Shown piece after piece: positions 18,950 to 28,403 of a stretch of 64,000 bases of DNA. The stretch covers positions 1-64,000 of the forward strand of contig PJAB01000012.1 in the NCBI GenBank assembly GCA_002887195.1, written 5' to 3'. How positions within the stretch are numbered: the first letter of the stretch is position 1; each line of letters begins with the position of its first letter. The position numbers and the translations under genes are program-made. Origin of the DNA: Chrysochromulina parva. Its lineage: Eukaryota; Haptophyta; Prymnesiales; Chrysochromulinaceae. Below the pieces are notes generated by a model that was given only the letters and a program-made list of their open reading frames with translations, was not told where the DNA came from and searched no databases.

Positions 18950-21688
18950 ATGTGGCTGGAGAGGACAATGGGGGTGCACAACCTATTCGTTTTCGTCGCT
19001 GCAGTGCAGGGGTCCATCATCGGGCGCAGCGCCAATATGAACGGCGACTACATCGTAGCCTCCGTCGACAAGGTGGGCGTGCCCTTCGAGGACGACTATG
19101 CTGCCCGCGGCCACGACTACTTCGATGTGTGGGCCCCCGAGATTGCGACGACGTACGGGCAGGCCTTCTGGACGGACCAGCACAACCAGCCGCTGCCCAA
19201 GGAGATCGTGGAGCGATTCAAGGGCAAGGTCATCGCGATCACCGGCTACGAGCACGACCAAGTGATGGTCGACCCTGTTGGCCAGCCAGGTGTCAACCCC
19301 GATCGGGACGTCTCCGTGCCGATTAACTGGGCATATAACCATCACTACATGATGTGGATGACGGGCGAGCACTCGGAGCTCAAGCAAGTGCCCGCGGACC
19401 CCAATGACCACATGGCGCACGGCGCACCGACCAAGTGGGTGCCCGTCAACCGGCCGTCGGCCGCGCTCCGCTCCGACCCGGACATTCCAACGTCCCAATT
19501 TTTCTCCGAGGGCAACGGCGGCGAGTCGCGCAAGAGCTTCCACGGCTACCCGCGCGGCTTCGCGCAGCTCGTCGAGTCGCCGCAGACGTGGCACATCACG
19601 CCGATGCAGATCGACACGCGCCGGCGCGACTGCGGCGCGACGCGCGATGACGTCCACAGGTGCACGCAGTTCGAGCCGTGGATCGAACCGAAACAGGCGC
19701 GCTACGGGCGGCCGTGGGAAGGTGCGAACTCGAGTTACAGCGGCATCCTCGAGTGCCCGTGCAACGAGCGCTTCGCCGGCGACCCGATCTTCTACCCGCA
19801 CGCACAGACCAAGATGCCGCTCAACCTCTACGTGGGCTTGCCGAGCGGAAGCTGTGCGGCCAACACCTCCCTGACCAACATCCAGAGCGCCGCCGCGTGC
19901 TATGAGGCGGCGAACGCGCTCGGCGTGAATCACACGCGCTTCGTGAACACGACCATCGACGAGCCGATCGCGCCCGCAGGCTGCTCTCTCAAGCCATTCG
20001 ACAACGGTACCGTTGCTGTCGTCTTCAATATTGCCCCCGGGGCCAAGGGGGAGTGCGCGGCTGGCGAGGGTGCGGGCGCTGTGCGCCGTGGCGAGACAAC
20101 CTCGTCGGTCAACATCACGTTCGGGCTCGTGCTCGACCCGCGCCCAAGCGGCGGCCTCGCAACCATCACCCTGCGCGGCCCAAGTGACGCCTGGTTCGGC
20201 GTCGGGATCAACGCGCAGAACATGGCGGACTCGCCATACACGATCTACGTGAACGCAACCGGCGCATTCGAGCAGAAGATTGGCACGTGCGGCTCGGAGG
20301 CGGAGCACTGCCCTGGCGACCCGCTCGCCCCGTCGATCACGCTCGTCTCCAACACCGAAGTCGATGGCGTTCGTGAGGTCGTCGTGACGCGCCCGTTCAA
20401 GGGCCTTACAGCCAAGCACTACACGTTCAGCATGGGGACGTCGTCGCCCTTGAAGTTCATCACGGCTTTCGGCACGTCGCAGGTCTTCGACTACCACGGC
20501 CCGGGCCACCACCACGGCGCGCAGCTCGTGCTGCTCGCGCCCACTGGCATGAGCACCTGCTTGTGCGCCGATGGTGCCTCGGCCTCGATGTGTGAGACCG
20601 GCGGCGTCAACTGCGGCGCGTGGACTCGCTCTTGCATTGCCACGTGGGACGGCGTGTCGACCCACGAGGGCGCTGACCTGGGCGCGCAGCAGAACCCGAC
20701 GTGCAACTCGGCAACGTACGCGGGCGGTCTGCGCTGCTGCAGCCACCTGCGCATCATGCTCGACTCGGACCAGGACCCTGGCCCCGATCTGCTGCGTTAC
20801 CACGTCAAGATGCGCTTTTGGTTCCAGGAGTACGTCAAGTACAATGAGAGCGAGGACACCTTCGTGCATCGGCCCGGCGTGCTGGGCGGAGACGACGTGC
20901 GCGAGCCGCAGGTGCTCTCCACCCCGGAGGCGCTCGCCGTGTGCAAGGCAACCGCCGGCTGCCGCGGCATCACCTTCGCCAGCGGTACCGCCTTAGCGAG
21001 CGCACCCGTCACGACCTACTTCAGGGGCCAGCGCGTGCCGGACCCAGCCGATGGCGTCGTTGACCTGTGGCAGAGCTGGGTCGTGGACGCGCAAGAGTCG
21101 CACCACGACCTGCCTCGGTACTACTACACGACGGAGGCGTATGCGGGCGAGTATGACGTCCCGCCCGCCTTCCGCCGTGTGGGTGATCCCCCTATTCCAG
21201 GGTACCCGAACGTTCCCGTCTCCCGAGTGGGCGAGTTGCACCTGACGCCGGGGACGACGTGCACGGGCAACTGCCCCGAGGGCGACGACTGCGACTGCGT
21301 GCACACGATCACGTACAACTTCGTCATGTCGAACGCGCGTATGCTTTACATTGGCGGCCATTGCCATGCCCCGAGCTGCATCTCCCTCGCGCTGTACCGT
21401 AACGACACTGGTACTCCACAGCTCATCTGCCTTCAGCGGACCGCCTACGGCCAGGGCAACGTAACCAGCAATAAGTTCGACGAGAACGGCTACCTCACGC
21501 TGCCTCCATGCTTGAATGGCGACGCAGACGAGGGGCTCGAGCCGCCTTCGTGGCTGCCCGCCAACACGCCCATGTACAGCATCAAGAAGAACCGCAACAC
21601 CTGGTCCGGCCATTATGGTGAGATGGCCTCGTGGCAGATGCGAGGCGTGGCCTTCCCGGCGGAGAAGGTGTTGAGGAAGGTCGCCTGA
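18950..21688 (+). CDS. secreted DOMON / copper-monooxygenase-like protein
   Basis: 912 aa, intronless. The hydrophobic stretch MGVHNLFVFVAAVQGSIIG (Met at 18968) may be a signal peptide. Residues ~110-300 hold VSVPINWAYNHHYMMWM, HITPMQIDTRR and YSGILECPC. Residues ~385-520 look DOMON-like (FGVGINAQNMADSPYTIYV, then REVVVTRPFKGL and YHGPGHHHGAQ). A Cys-rich part with CLCADG and GGLRCCSH follows, and near the end IGGHCHAPSC, then GHYGEMASWQM. Histidine pairs (NHHY, HCH) plus a late Met are arranged as in copper type II ascorbate-dependent monooxygenases (PHM/DBH), and the C-terminus recalls plant Nod19. Several N-x-S/T sites agree with secretion. Substrate unknown; DOMON assignment moderate, copper role inferred. 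Confidence 0.7.
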   Translation: MWLERTMGVHNLFVFVAAVQGSIIGRSANMNGDYIVASVDKVGVPFEDDYAARGHDYFDVWAPEIATTYGQAFWTDQHNQPLPKEIVERFKGKVIAITGYEHDQVMVDPVGQPGVNPDRDVSVPINWAYNHHYMMWMTGEHSELKQVPADPNDHMAHGAPTKWVPVNRPSAALRSDPDIPTSQFFSEGNGGESRKSFHGYPRGFAQLVESPQTWHITPMQIDTRRRDCGATRDDVHRCTQFEPWIEPKQARYGRPWEGANSSYSGILECPCNERFAGDPIFYPHAQTKMPLNLYVGLPSGSCAANTSLTNIQSAAACYEAANALGVNHTRFVNTTIDEPIAPAGCSLKPFDNGTVAVVFNIAPGAKGECAAGEGAGAVRRGETTSSVNITFGLVLDPRPSGGLATITLRGPSDAWFGVGINAQNMADSPYTIYVNATGAFEQKIGTCGSEAEHCPGDPLAPSITLVSNTEVDGVREVVVTRPFKGLTAKHYTFSMGTSSPLKFITAFGTSQVFDYHGPGHHHGAQLVLLAPTGMSTCLCADGASASMCETGGVNCGAWTRSCIATWDGVSTHEGADLGAQQNPTCNSATYAGGLRCCSHLRIMLDSDQDPGPDLLRYHVKMRFWFQEYVKYNESEDTFVHRPGVLGGDDVREPQVLSTPEALAVCKATAGCRGITFASGTALASAPVTTYFRGQRVPDPADGVVDLWQSWVVDAQESHHDLPRYYYTTEAYAGEYDVPPAFRRVGDPPIPGYPNVPVSRVGELHLTPGTTCTGNCPEGDDCDCVHTITYNFVMSNARMLYIGGHCHAPSCISLALYRNDTGTPQLICLQRTAYGQGNVTSNKFDENGYLTLPPCLNGDADEGLEPPSWLPANTPMYSIKKNRNTWSGHYGEMASWQMRGVAFPAEKVLRKVA

Positions 21689-21873
21689 ACCCGGCCGTGA
21701 AGAGCGGCCCGCAACCCGCGACCAGAGTAGACCACAGGTCTTCTCGTGTGTATCACAGCACACATTCACAACACTTTTCACAGGCTTGCCCTGGAGCGGA
21801 ATGTTCGACGTGGACGGCACTTGATCGAATCTCATCGCGGGCGTGCGTACTTGCCAGCTCTGGCGTCAGTGTC

Positions 21874-22830
21874 ATGTTATCTTCTGTCATGTTCAGTCTT
21901 CAGTTCTGGTTAATTGCATTCGTCACCATCCTGGCCACGAGAGCCATCACTCTGGTGTTTGGCACGCAGCATCGGAACAGCAAGCAGCGTCAGTGCATAC
22001 GCACTTCAAAGCACAGCGCAGTGGCGCAAGCTGGCAGCGTCAGCCTTCGGGGCGACGAGCTCAATAGAGTGCTCCACTTCTGTGATTCGCAGACGCAGAT
22101 CACGCTGCGGCTAACATGTCGAGCTTGGCGTGAGATGGTCATGCAAGAGCTTGGTGTGTACGACCCGTCGGGCAGCCCTCTGTGGACTGAGGCGAACATA
22201 ATCGCCATGCTCGCCGAGAAGCCGATGGCGGAGCTGATGAGTGCCAAGGAGTTGTTCCTACCCGCCTCGCCGAGGTTTCACACGGGTGCTGCGGGAAAAG
22301 GGTTCGCGATTTTCATCAAGCACAATCCGCGGTTGACTGCTCTGAAGATCCCTATGCATGGCATCGGAGACGAGAGCGTACAGCACATCGCCGCTGCACT
22401 GTCGCAGAACGCGACGCTCACAGAGATGTCGCTGAGGGGATGCGAGTTGGGCAACCAAGGCGCTGAGTACCTCGCCGCAAGCCTAACCATCAATCGCACG
22501 CTCACTGCACTCAATCTCGATGAGAATGGCGTAGGTGCAGAGGTGCACTTCCGGCCGGCGGACGAGTCCGCTGGTATCGGCGATGCCGGTGCCATAGCGC
22601 TGGCCGCGAGCCTCGCCGCGAATCCAGTTCTGACTGGTCTCTCGCTGAGGTCCAATGAAATTGGCGATGTAGGTGCAACGGCTCTCGCGCAGGCCTGCCA
22701 GAGACTCAGCTGTGGGCTGAAGCGGATCGACCTCCGAAACAATCAGCTCAGTAGCGCTGGCAAGGCCGAGGTCTTGCAGATGCTCGACGCCCGTGACTCC
22801 GAGCAGTACCTGAGCATGATTCAGCTGTAA
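21874..22830 (+). CDS. membrane-anchored F-box-like / leucine-rich repeat protein
   Basis: 318 aa from the Met at 21874 (the open frame continues 5' to 21631 inside the previous gene, which I discount). A hydrophobic helix FSLQFWLIAFVTILATRAI lies at the N-terminus. It is followed by an F-box-like segment LNRVLHFCDSQTQITLRLTC with RAW next. About five RNI-type LRRs follow (LTALKIPMHGIGDESVQHIA; LTEMSLRGCELGNQGAEYLA; LTALNLDENGVG; LTGLSLRSNEIGDVGATALA; LKRIDLRNNQLSSAGK). It may be a substrate receptor for an SCF-type ligase at a membrane, or simply an LRR adaptor. The F-box match is weak. It starts 185 bp after the DOMON-like gene on the same strand. Confidence 0.75.
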   Translation: MLSSVMFSLQFWLIAFVTILATRAITLVFGTQHRNSKQRQCIRTSKHSAVAQAGSVSLRGDELNRVLHFCDSQTQITLRLTCRAWREMVMQELGVYDPSGSPLWTEANIIAMLAEKPMAELMSAKELFLPASPRFHTGAAGKGFAIFIKHNPRLTALKIPMHGIGDESVQHIAAALSQNATLTEMSLRGCELGNQGAEYLAASLTINRTLTALNLDENGVGAEVHFRPADESAGIGDAGAIALAASLAANPVLTGLSLRSNEIGDVGATALAQACQRLSCGLKRIDLRNNQLSSAGKAEVLQMLDARDSEQYLSMIQL

Positions 22831-23411
22831 TTATTCATTCAGGCGCGAGTAACAGGCGAGGAGGCGAGGCGGGGTGTGTGGACTGACAGGAGTCGACCGC
22901 CACTGTGAGGCGTCCACTATGTGGGCGGCGCCCTCGCCGCGAGCCCGGGTGGGGCGACACGCGACACCGCCCAACTAGCCTCTCGCTCGGCTCGCCGTTA
23001 TACGATACTTTACGATACTGCGTGTACAATCGGTGACTCTTGACCCGCGCGCCGCGGTCGTTCGGTACCGCGTGATAGATCATAGAAAACGAGATCACGC
23101 GGCCCTTGTCGCGCGCGGACCGCGGACCGCGCGCGCCACCCCGACCGGGCGCCGAGGGCCGGCGGCGCGGGAGCGGCCTCCCGGTGGTGCCGGCTGGGGT
23201 TAAACTTAGGTTAACGACGACCGGACCACGACCGCACTCGAGACCGCGTAACCTCCAACTCGCGCGGCGACTGAGGACTGTGATGAGTATACACTCTGCT
23301 GAGACTGGTACACATACACGACTTCTCGTCTGCGTACCGTACGGCGTGTCGACTATAACACCCAGCACCCGTACCGCGATCCGCGTGTACACCCGGAAGC
23401 AGAAATCCGCG
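22831..23411. other. convergent intergenic spacer
   Basis: 3' flanks of the LRR gene (+) and the RsmE-like gene (-). Very GC-rich in the middle (23100-23180). A TACGATACTTTACGATACTG duplication occurs near 23000-23020. No gene is seen. Confidence 0.5.
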
Positions 23412-24506
23412 TCAGTCGCGCGTCTCATCTCCGACAGCATCCAGCAAGTCGTGCGCGACCGCGAGCAGCGCGACGCACGCCACGTCCGTGCGCAGCGTCC
23501 TCGGCCCGAGCGTCACCAGCTCGAAGCCATGCTCGACGAGCAGATGGAGCTCCTCGGGTTCTTCCCATCCTCGCTCGGGACCGATCGCGAGCACGACGCG
23601 TCGGCCGGCGCCGACCGTCGCCTGATCGATCACATCTCGCAGCCGTTTCACGCGCGGCAGCCCTTTGGCGAGCTCGGCCGCGGCGGCGTCATTGTCGTCC
23701 ACAAGACGCTCGGGATGGCATGCCAGTCGCAGCGGCGGGAGTGCGTCGCCAACGCCCACGTACTCGCGTAGCACCTTAGGTAGATTGCGGCACACGACGA
23801 CTCGTGGCACTGCCGTGTCGCCCGACTGGACGAGCCCCTCGACGAGGGCGGCACGCAAAGACGCCTCCTGACCAGCGCGCAGCAAATGGCACGAAAAGTA
23901 GTTCTTCTCCACGCGGCGCGCGCCCGTGACCCAGAGCGTTCCGATGCCGAGGGACGAGAGCATAGGTAACATGCGTGCAAACTGCAGGGGACGTGGCATC
24001 ACGAGGATCACGTCGACGCGTGGCCGCACCTCCACGGGCTCGAGGAGAGAGGCCGAGCCGAGGTTCAAACTCAAAGCGGATTTCTCCTGGCCCGTGCCGT
24101 CCTCGGCTGCGGCGAGCCATTGCAGCTTGGCCTCATTAGTAGACCTGCCGTCGAGCACGCCAGCACGAACTGCCTGCCCGTCGATCCCCTTGAGCTTCGT
24201 GCGCACGTGCACAGTGCGCGGATCATCGGCGGATAAGTGCGCCACCAACTGCGGCCCCGATACCTCATCACCATCCATCACCTCGCATTCTGAGGGTTCT
24301 ACCAGCAATCTGTTGAGCAGATAGATCCGAGCACGCCAACCCGCGTGCAGCTGAAGACCATGGCGGGTCCCGAGGTGGGCTGACTGCGTCGTCGCCCGTG
24401 GTGCTAGATGCAGCAGCTGCGGAGTGCATTGCGACAGAAACGCATATGCGTGTGTTATGCTCGCCGTGATGGAAGCGGCAGCGAGGAGTGTGCCGCGACG
24501 CCACAT
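23412..24506 (-). CDS. RsmE-family 16S rRNA m3U methyltransferase (SPOUT)
   Basis: 364 aa, intronless. The C-terminal SPOUT knot is clear: VVLAIGPERGWEEPEELHLL, then ELVTLGPRTLRTDVACVALL, the RsmE hallmark (Gly-Pro-Glu and Leu-Gly-Pro-x-x-Leu-Arg-x-Asp/Glu-Thr/Val-Ala). The N-terminal PUA-like domain is present (AHLSADDPRTVHVRT). Bacterial RsmE methylates N3 of U1498 in 16S rRNA. The first ~25 residues (RRGTLLAAASITASITHAYA) are hydrophobic and signal-like, ending in AYAF, so import into the plastid is plausible; mitochondrial import is the alternative. Motif III has GPERGW where bacteria have GPEGGF, so one loop Gly is replaced. Confidence 0.88.
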   Translation of the reverse strand: MWRRGTLLAAASITASITHAYAFLSQCTPQLLHLAPRATTQSAHLGTRHGLQLHAGWRARIYLLNRLLVEPSECEVMDGDEVSGPQLVAHLSADDPRTVHVRTKLKGIDGQAVRAGVLDGRSTNEAKLQWLAAAEDGTGQEKSALSLNLGSASLLEPVEVRPRVDVILVMPRPLQFARMLPMLSSLGIGTLWVTGARRVEKNYFSCHLLRAGQEASLRAALVEGLVQSGDTAVPRVVVCRNLPKVLREYVGVGDALPPLRLACHPERLVDDNDAAAAELAKGLPRVKRLRDVIDQATVGAGRRVVLAIGPERGWEEPEELHLLVEHGFELVTLGPRTLRTDVACVALLAVAHDLLDAVGDETRD

Positions 24507-24917
24507 ACTTCCCTCGCGAAAAGGTCAGCTCATATGGCGTGAAGTTTGCTTCGAACAAGAAGATTCACAATATCCAAACACATCGGTGCTGGGGCGCGGC
24601 CGCGGGCGTTGAAGGGAGCTAGGGACAAAAGTACTGCTTCGTCCACGCGCGTCCGCTCCCGCCGACACCGCAGCGCACAGGCACAGCAAGAAGTCTCTCA
24701 GTACTCTGATGCCTTCACGGCATGGCACATGGTGTCTGTGAGAGGCGGTGGGAACAGCGAGAGGGTGCCCCGACACCGCGCAGTGGATGGGCGAGCACGC
24801 ATACGCGAGTCGAATGCCGCCGTCGTTGGGTACCGCTCGGTACTGCTTGCGTCATGGGTGCAGCCGTCCATGCTAGCCTCGTCCTCCACACACGCCGCCG
24901 CCTTGCCTTGCGCCACC
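24507..24917. other. intergenic spacer
   Basis: Upstream of the RsmE-like gene and downstream of the TTLL gene, both on minus. Small overlapping ORFs on both strands show no family resemblance. Confidence 0.5.
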
Positions 24918-26956
24918 TCACACGTCGAAGGGCAGCTGGTGCATGCGATGAGATGGGTCTAAGAATTGGAAGTACTCGGACGAGCGGCTTGAAGGGAAGA
25001 GGCGGCGCCATCGTGTCTTCTTAGAGCGCTCGAACTCGCAGTTGACAAGGTGGAGGGCCCACTTCTCCATATCCGTCAGGCCATACAGCCGCTCCGCCTC
25101 GCCACGCGCCGCAAACGCCGCGTCGACGAGCTTCGCGACGGCGGCGCCTAGCGCCTCGGCCGCCGCCGCTGCCTCGAGGGACTCGTTGCCGACGGGACCT
25201 GCGGCGGCGGCGGCCGCCGCAGCGCTCACAGCCTGGGCAGCCGCCGCCGCCGCCGGCATCGTCGACGCTGCAGGCGGCGGCGGCGGCGGCGGCATGAGCG
25301 CGCCATCCGCGATCATCGCAGGGGCCATCGGGGGCGGCGGCGGCAGCGTGCTGCCAAAGCCTCTTTGAGAGTCCCCCGTGTCCATCGGGCTACCCGGCGG
25401 CGGAGGCAAACCCGACGCGGCATTGACCGGCCTGGGGGCCAGCAGCTCCTGCATCGGCACGATCGCCATCGGGACCGACGGCTGCGTCGCAGCGGCGGCG
25501 GCGGCGCTCGCGGCGGGCGGCAGCGGCATGCCAACCACATTGAGCAAGTCGACGAGCATCGAAGATTTGATCTTAAGGTCGAGGGGCGATTCGGTGCGGA
25601 GAGCTGGGTCCAGATTGACCTCGAGCAGCCAGGGCTTCGCATCGCCGTCGAGCATCACGTCGAAGCCGAAGGCTTGGAAGCACTGACGATTGGGCTCGCC
25701 GCGCGCCGCGGCGGGCACGGCGGTCCGCATCGCCTCGGTCATGGCCGGCTCCGCCGCGATGAGTGCCTTCGTGACGACGTCGTCGACGTTGCGCCACACC
25801 TGTGCGGCGCGCTCCTCGCCCAGTTCCTGGATCAGGCGCCGCTTGAAGGCGGTCAGGCTCCACTTGGAGCCGTGGTCGTCCTGTTCATCGTTCGTGTTCT
25901 TGACGAACTTCGTCGAGTGCTTGTTGAGGGAGTAGTTCGTGAGGTGTGAACAGCGCTTGTCGAGGGACGAGGTGTCGTACTCCTCGGTTGCGAAGCGCGC
26001 GAGGCCCTCCTCATACAGGTACAACGTGAACGGATGCCACGAGGTTACCAGCACGTAGAGCCGGATGTCACTCTTCAGCCCGTCGAGCAGGAACGGGGGG
26101 TCGATGTATCGGCACGCGACGCCGCGATGCTCGCGGATCGCATCGTTGATCACATCGCCACCCGATTCGCAGTCCTCGCGCTTCGTGCGGTGGAGGAAGA
26201 TGCCGCGGCCGCAGTAGGCGGCCGCGGGCTTGAGGATCCACACGTCCTTGTCGCCCGCGGGCGTGCGCCCGCGTGAGCGCAGGTGATCCTCGAAGACCGC
26301 CATCTGTGTGGGCAGCACGAAGGTGGGCGGCATGAAGTCGAAATGCTGCGCGCCGTGACGCACTTGCATGCGCTTGAAGCACGACCAGAGGTTGGATTTG
26401 AGCGTCACCGTCGAGGCGCGCGGGAACTTGTTGACCTGCGCGTGCCGACGAGCGAGAGTGCGCGACGGTCGGTCAGCCGAGACGGCAGCCCATAGGACGC
26501 TTCTGGCGGCAGAGGAGGGGGCGCGATGCCATTTGTGCGGTCGCGTGCCTTTTGATGCGCCTTGAGGGCCTTGAGCTCAGAGAGCTCGATCTGCCCTGCG
26601 CACCAGAAGATGCACCAGTCATCCTCCATCGATTCGACACGGTGGTAGCCGTGGTCGCGCAGGATGACTTGCAGCACGTTTGAGTTGGCTGCAGTCTTTG
26701 AGTTGTTGAAGTACGCCATGCGGCCGATCTTTGAGCCATCAGGTGCGGTCGGCGGCGTTCGGACGGGACGCTGCTGCCACGGCTCGTCGTGTCGGTGGTT
26801 GGGCGCGTGGCGGAACACGACGCGTGGGAAGTCGCCGGGAACGAGGGCAGTGCTGCGAGCGGGAGGAAGCGCGCCAGTAAGATAAGGACCCTGGGAAAGC
26901 CGTAGAGTCGGATTCGGAGGGGACCGTGGTTGCGCACCTGCAGGGCGAGCCATCAT
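24918..26956 (-). CDS. tubulin tyrosine ligase-like enzyme (TTLL, polyglutamylase type)
   Basis: Complement of join(24918..26435, 26549..26956), 641 aa. The intron at 26436-26548 is 113 bp, phase 0 and GC-AG: exon end CATCAAAAG|GCACGC, acceptor CGCGCAG|GTC. Joining gives KAHQKVNKFPRAS, the conserved TTLL motif normally written Tyr-Gln-Lys-Val-Asn-His-Phe-Pro. ATP-grasp marks are DVWILKPAAAYCGRGIFL, SDIRLYVLVTSW, HLTNYSLNK, FQAFGFDVMLDG and WLLEVNLDPAL. The enzyme adds glutamate (or another amino acid) to tubulin tails on ciliary or other stable microtubules. After residue ~430 there is an Ala/Pro-rich linker (GCC and GGC repeats) and then an amphipathic C-terminal segment with EKWALHLVNCEFERSKK. 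The start is uncertain; the first ~65 residues are Pro/Arg-rich. Confidence 0.88.
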
Positions 26957-27161
26957 CCGGCACGTTCTCCTTCAAGGGCGATAGGACCGTAGAGGACAAC
27001 ATGACTTCGGCAGGTGGGTCGCTCTAACGAGGGACGCTCGAACTTGAATCAGTTTTGGAACTAGAACGAGGTCCCACAACGGTGCGCATTCAATCGCCTT
27101 CAGTCCGCTGAAGTTGCGTTTCCTAAGAGAAATGTGGCGAAATTTCGATCGGATAATCAGA
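26957..27161. promoter_or_regulatory. divergent promoter spacer (TTLL / pseudouridine synthase)
   Basis: About 205 bp between the TTLL start and the preferred synthase start. It contains both 5' UTRs. No core promoter motif is recognised. Confidence 0.35.
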
Positions 27162-28403
27162 ATGTGGGTAGTTCTTGCAGCTACCTACTCCATCGCAGCT
27201 GCCGCCTTCATCCTGCCTACACCGCCTACCCCACGCAGAGCAGTGGCCGCCTCTGCCGACATTCGAGCTGGTCGTTGCGCAACGCCGCGTGCGGAGCTTG
27301 AACCGGAGGGCGTTCGTGTCAACAAGGCACTTCGCGCCACTCACAGCCGTCGTCAGGCGGATCAGCTGGTTGCGGATGGGCGAGTCCAGGTCAACGGCGC
27401 GATCGTCGACGCGGGCACGCGGCTCACCCGCGGGGACATCTTGTCGCTCGACGGCGCCATTGTAGACTGGGAGCGGCTCAATCCGCTCGAGCCATCCGCA
27501 CAGGGCGAGTTTGTGTACCTCAAGATGTGGAAGCGGCGAGGCGTCGTTTGCACGACGGACCAGCGCCAGCCCAATAATATCATCGACGCGCTCGGCCCAG
27601 TGCCGGGGGTTACTGACCGCATCTACCCGATTGGGCGGCTCGACGCAGACAGCACCGGCCTCATCCTGCTCACGAGCGATGGTGGCATTGTCAACGGTCT
27701 GCTCCGCAGCAGCGCGCGGAAGAGCAAGGAGTACATCGTGAGCACGGACACGCGGGCGACGGATGCACAGATTGCGCGGCTCGCGCGCGGGGTCACCATC
27801 ACGACCGTGGCGCAGCGCGACGGCCAGGCCAAGCCGCTCACCGCGCCGACCAAGCCCTGCGTGGTCGAGCGCATTGCGACGGGGCACGACGAGTGCCGAC
27901 TGCGCTTTGTGCTGCAGGAGGGGCGAAATCGCCAGATCCGTCGCATGTGCGAGGCGATCGGCCTGAACGTCGTGCGCTTGCATCGTGTCCAGTTTGCAGA
28001 CATCACCCTCAGTGGCTGCCGCGCAGCCGGAGACTGGTGTTTCCTAACTGACGAGGAGATCGACCTCTGCAGGTCTGTTGCAGCGCCGCGGGCGTCCGGC
28101 CGCGAGCAGGGCGCAGGCGACGAGACGGAGCGCGCAGGTTGGCAGCGACGGCCACCGCTGAGGAGGGATGCAGAGAGCGAGCGGAGGTACGGCGACGCCG
28201 GCGGGCGAGGCTCCTTAGGCAGAGGCTCCACCCAAGAGTACGGCCGAGGAGCACGCGGAGGAGCTGCAGGCAGTGGGCAAGAGCAGAGGATGAGGAGTGC
28301 GAGAATCACGAGCAGGTCTGCGAGGACAACAACTACGACGTGGCGACGGGGAGCGGCCGCGCCAGTGACCGAAAGCGATCGGTCGAGGCGCGTAAACGTC
28401 TAG
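27114..28403 (+). CDS. RsuA/RluB/E/F-type rRNA pseudouridine synthase, plastid-targeted
   Basis: 429 aa from the first Met, but the Met at 27162 (MWVVLAATYSIAAAAF) gives a better signal peptide. The S4 RNA-binding domain is VRVNKALRATHSRRQADQLV, then GRVQVNGAIVDAGTRL. The catalytic domain has IGRLDADSTGLILLTSDG, where the Asp after Arg-Leu is the catalytic residue, and ends with the family motif EGRNRQIRRMCEAIGL. It isomerises uridine to pseudouridine in large or small rRNA. The leader ends in an Ala-rich stretch followed by Phe (AAAAF|ILP), like the signal/transit junction of complex red-derived plastids, then a Pro/Thr/Arg transit-like segment. Residues after ~330 are an Arg/Gly-rich, disordered tail. 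Plastid location is inferred. Confidence 0.9.
   Translation: MRFLREMWRNFDRIIRMWVVLAATYSIAAAAFILPTPPTPRRAVAASADIRAGRCATPRAELEPEGVRVNKALRATHSRRQADQLVADGRVQVNGAIVDAGTRLTRGDILSLDGAIVDWERLNPLEPSAQGEFVYLKMWKRRGVVCTTDQRQPNNIIDALGPVPGVTDRIYPIGRLDADSTGLILLTSDGGIVNGLLRSSARKSKEYIVSTDTRATDAQIARLARGVTITTVAQRDGQAKPLTAPTKPCVVERIATGHDECRLRFVLQEGRNRQIRRMCEAIGLNVVRLHRVQFADITLSGCRAAGDWCFLTDEEIDLCRSVAAPRASGREQGAGDETERAGWQRRPPLRRDAESERRYGDAGGRGSLGRGSTQEYGRGARGGAAGSGQEQRMRSARITSRSARTTTTTWRRGAAAPVTESDRSRRVNV

Noticed and set aside
18983..20869. 628-codon minus ORF opposite the DOMON-like gene
   Set aside because: Antisense shadow rich in Arg/Val/His; the + strand has conserved motifs, Cys pairs and glycosylation sites.
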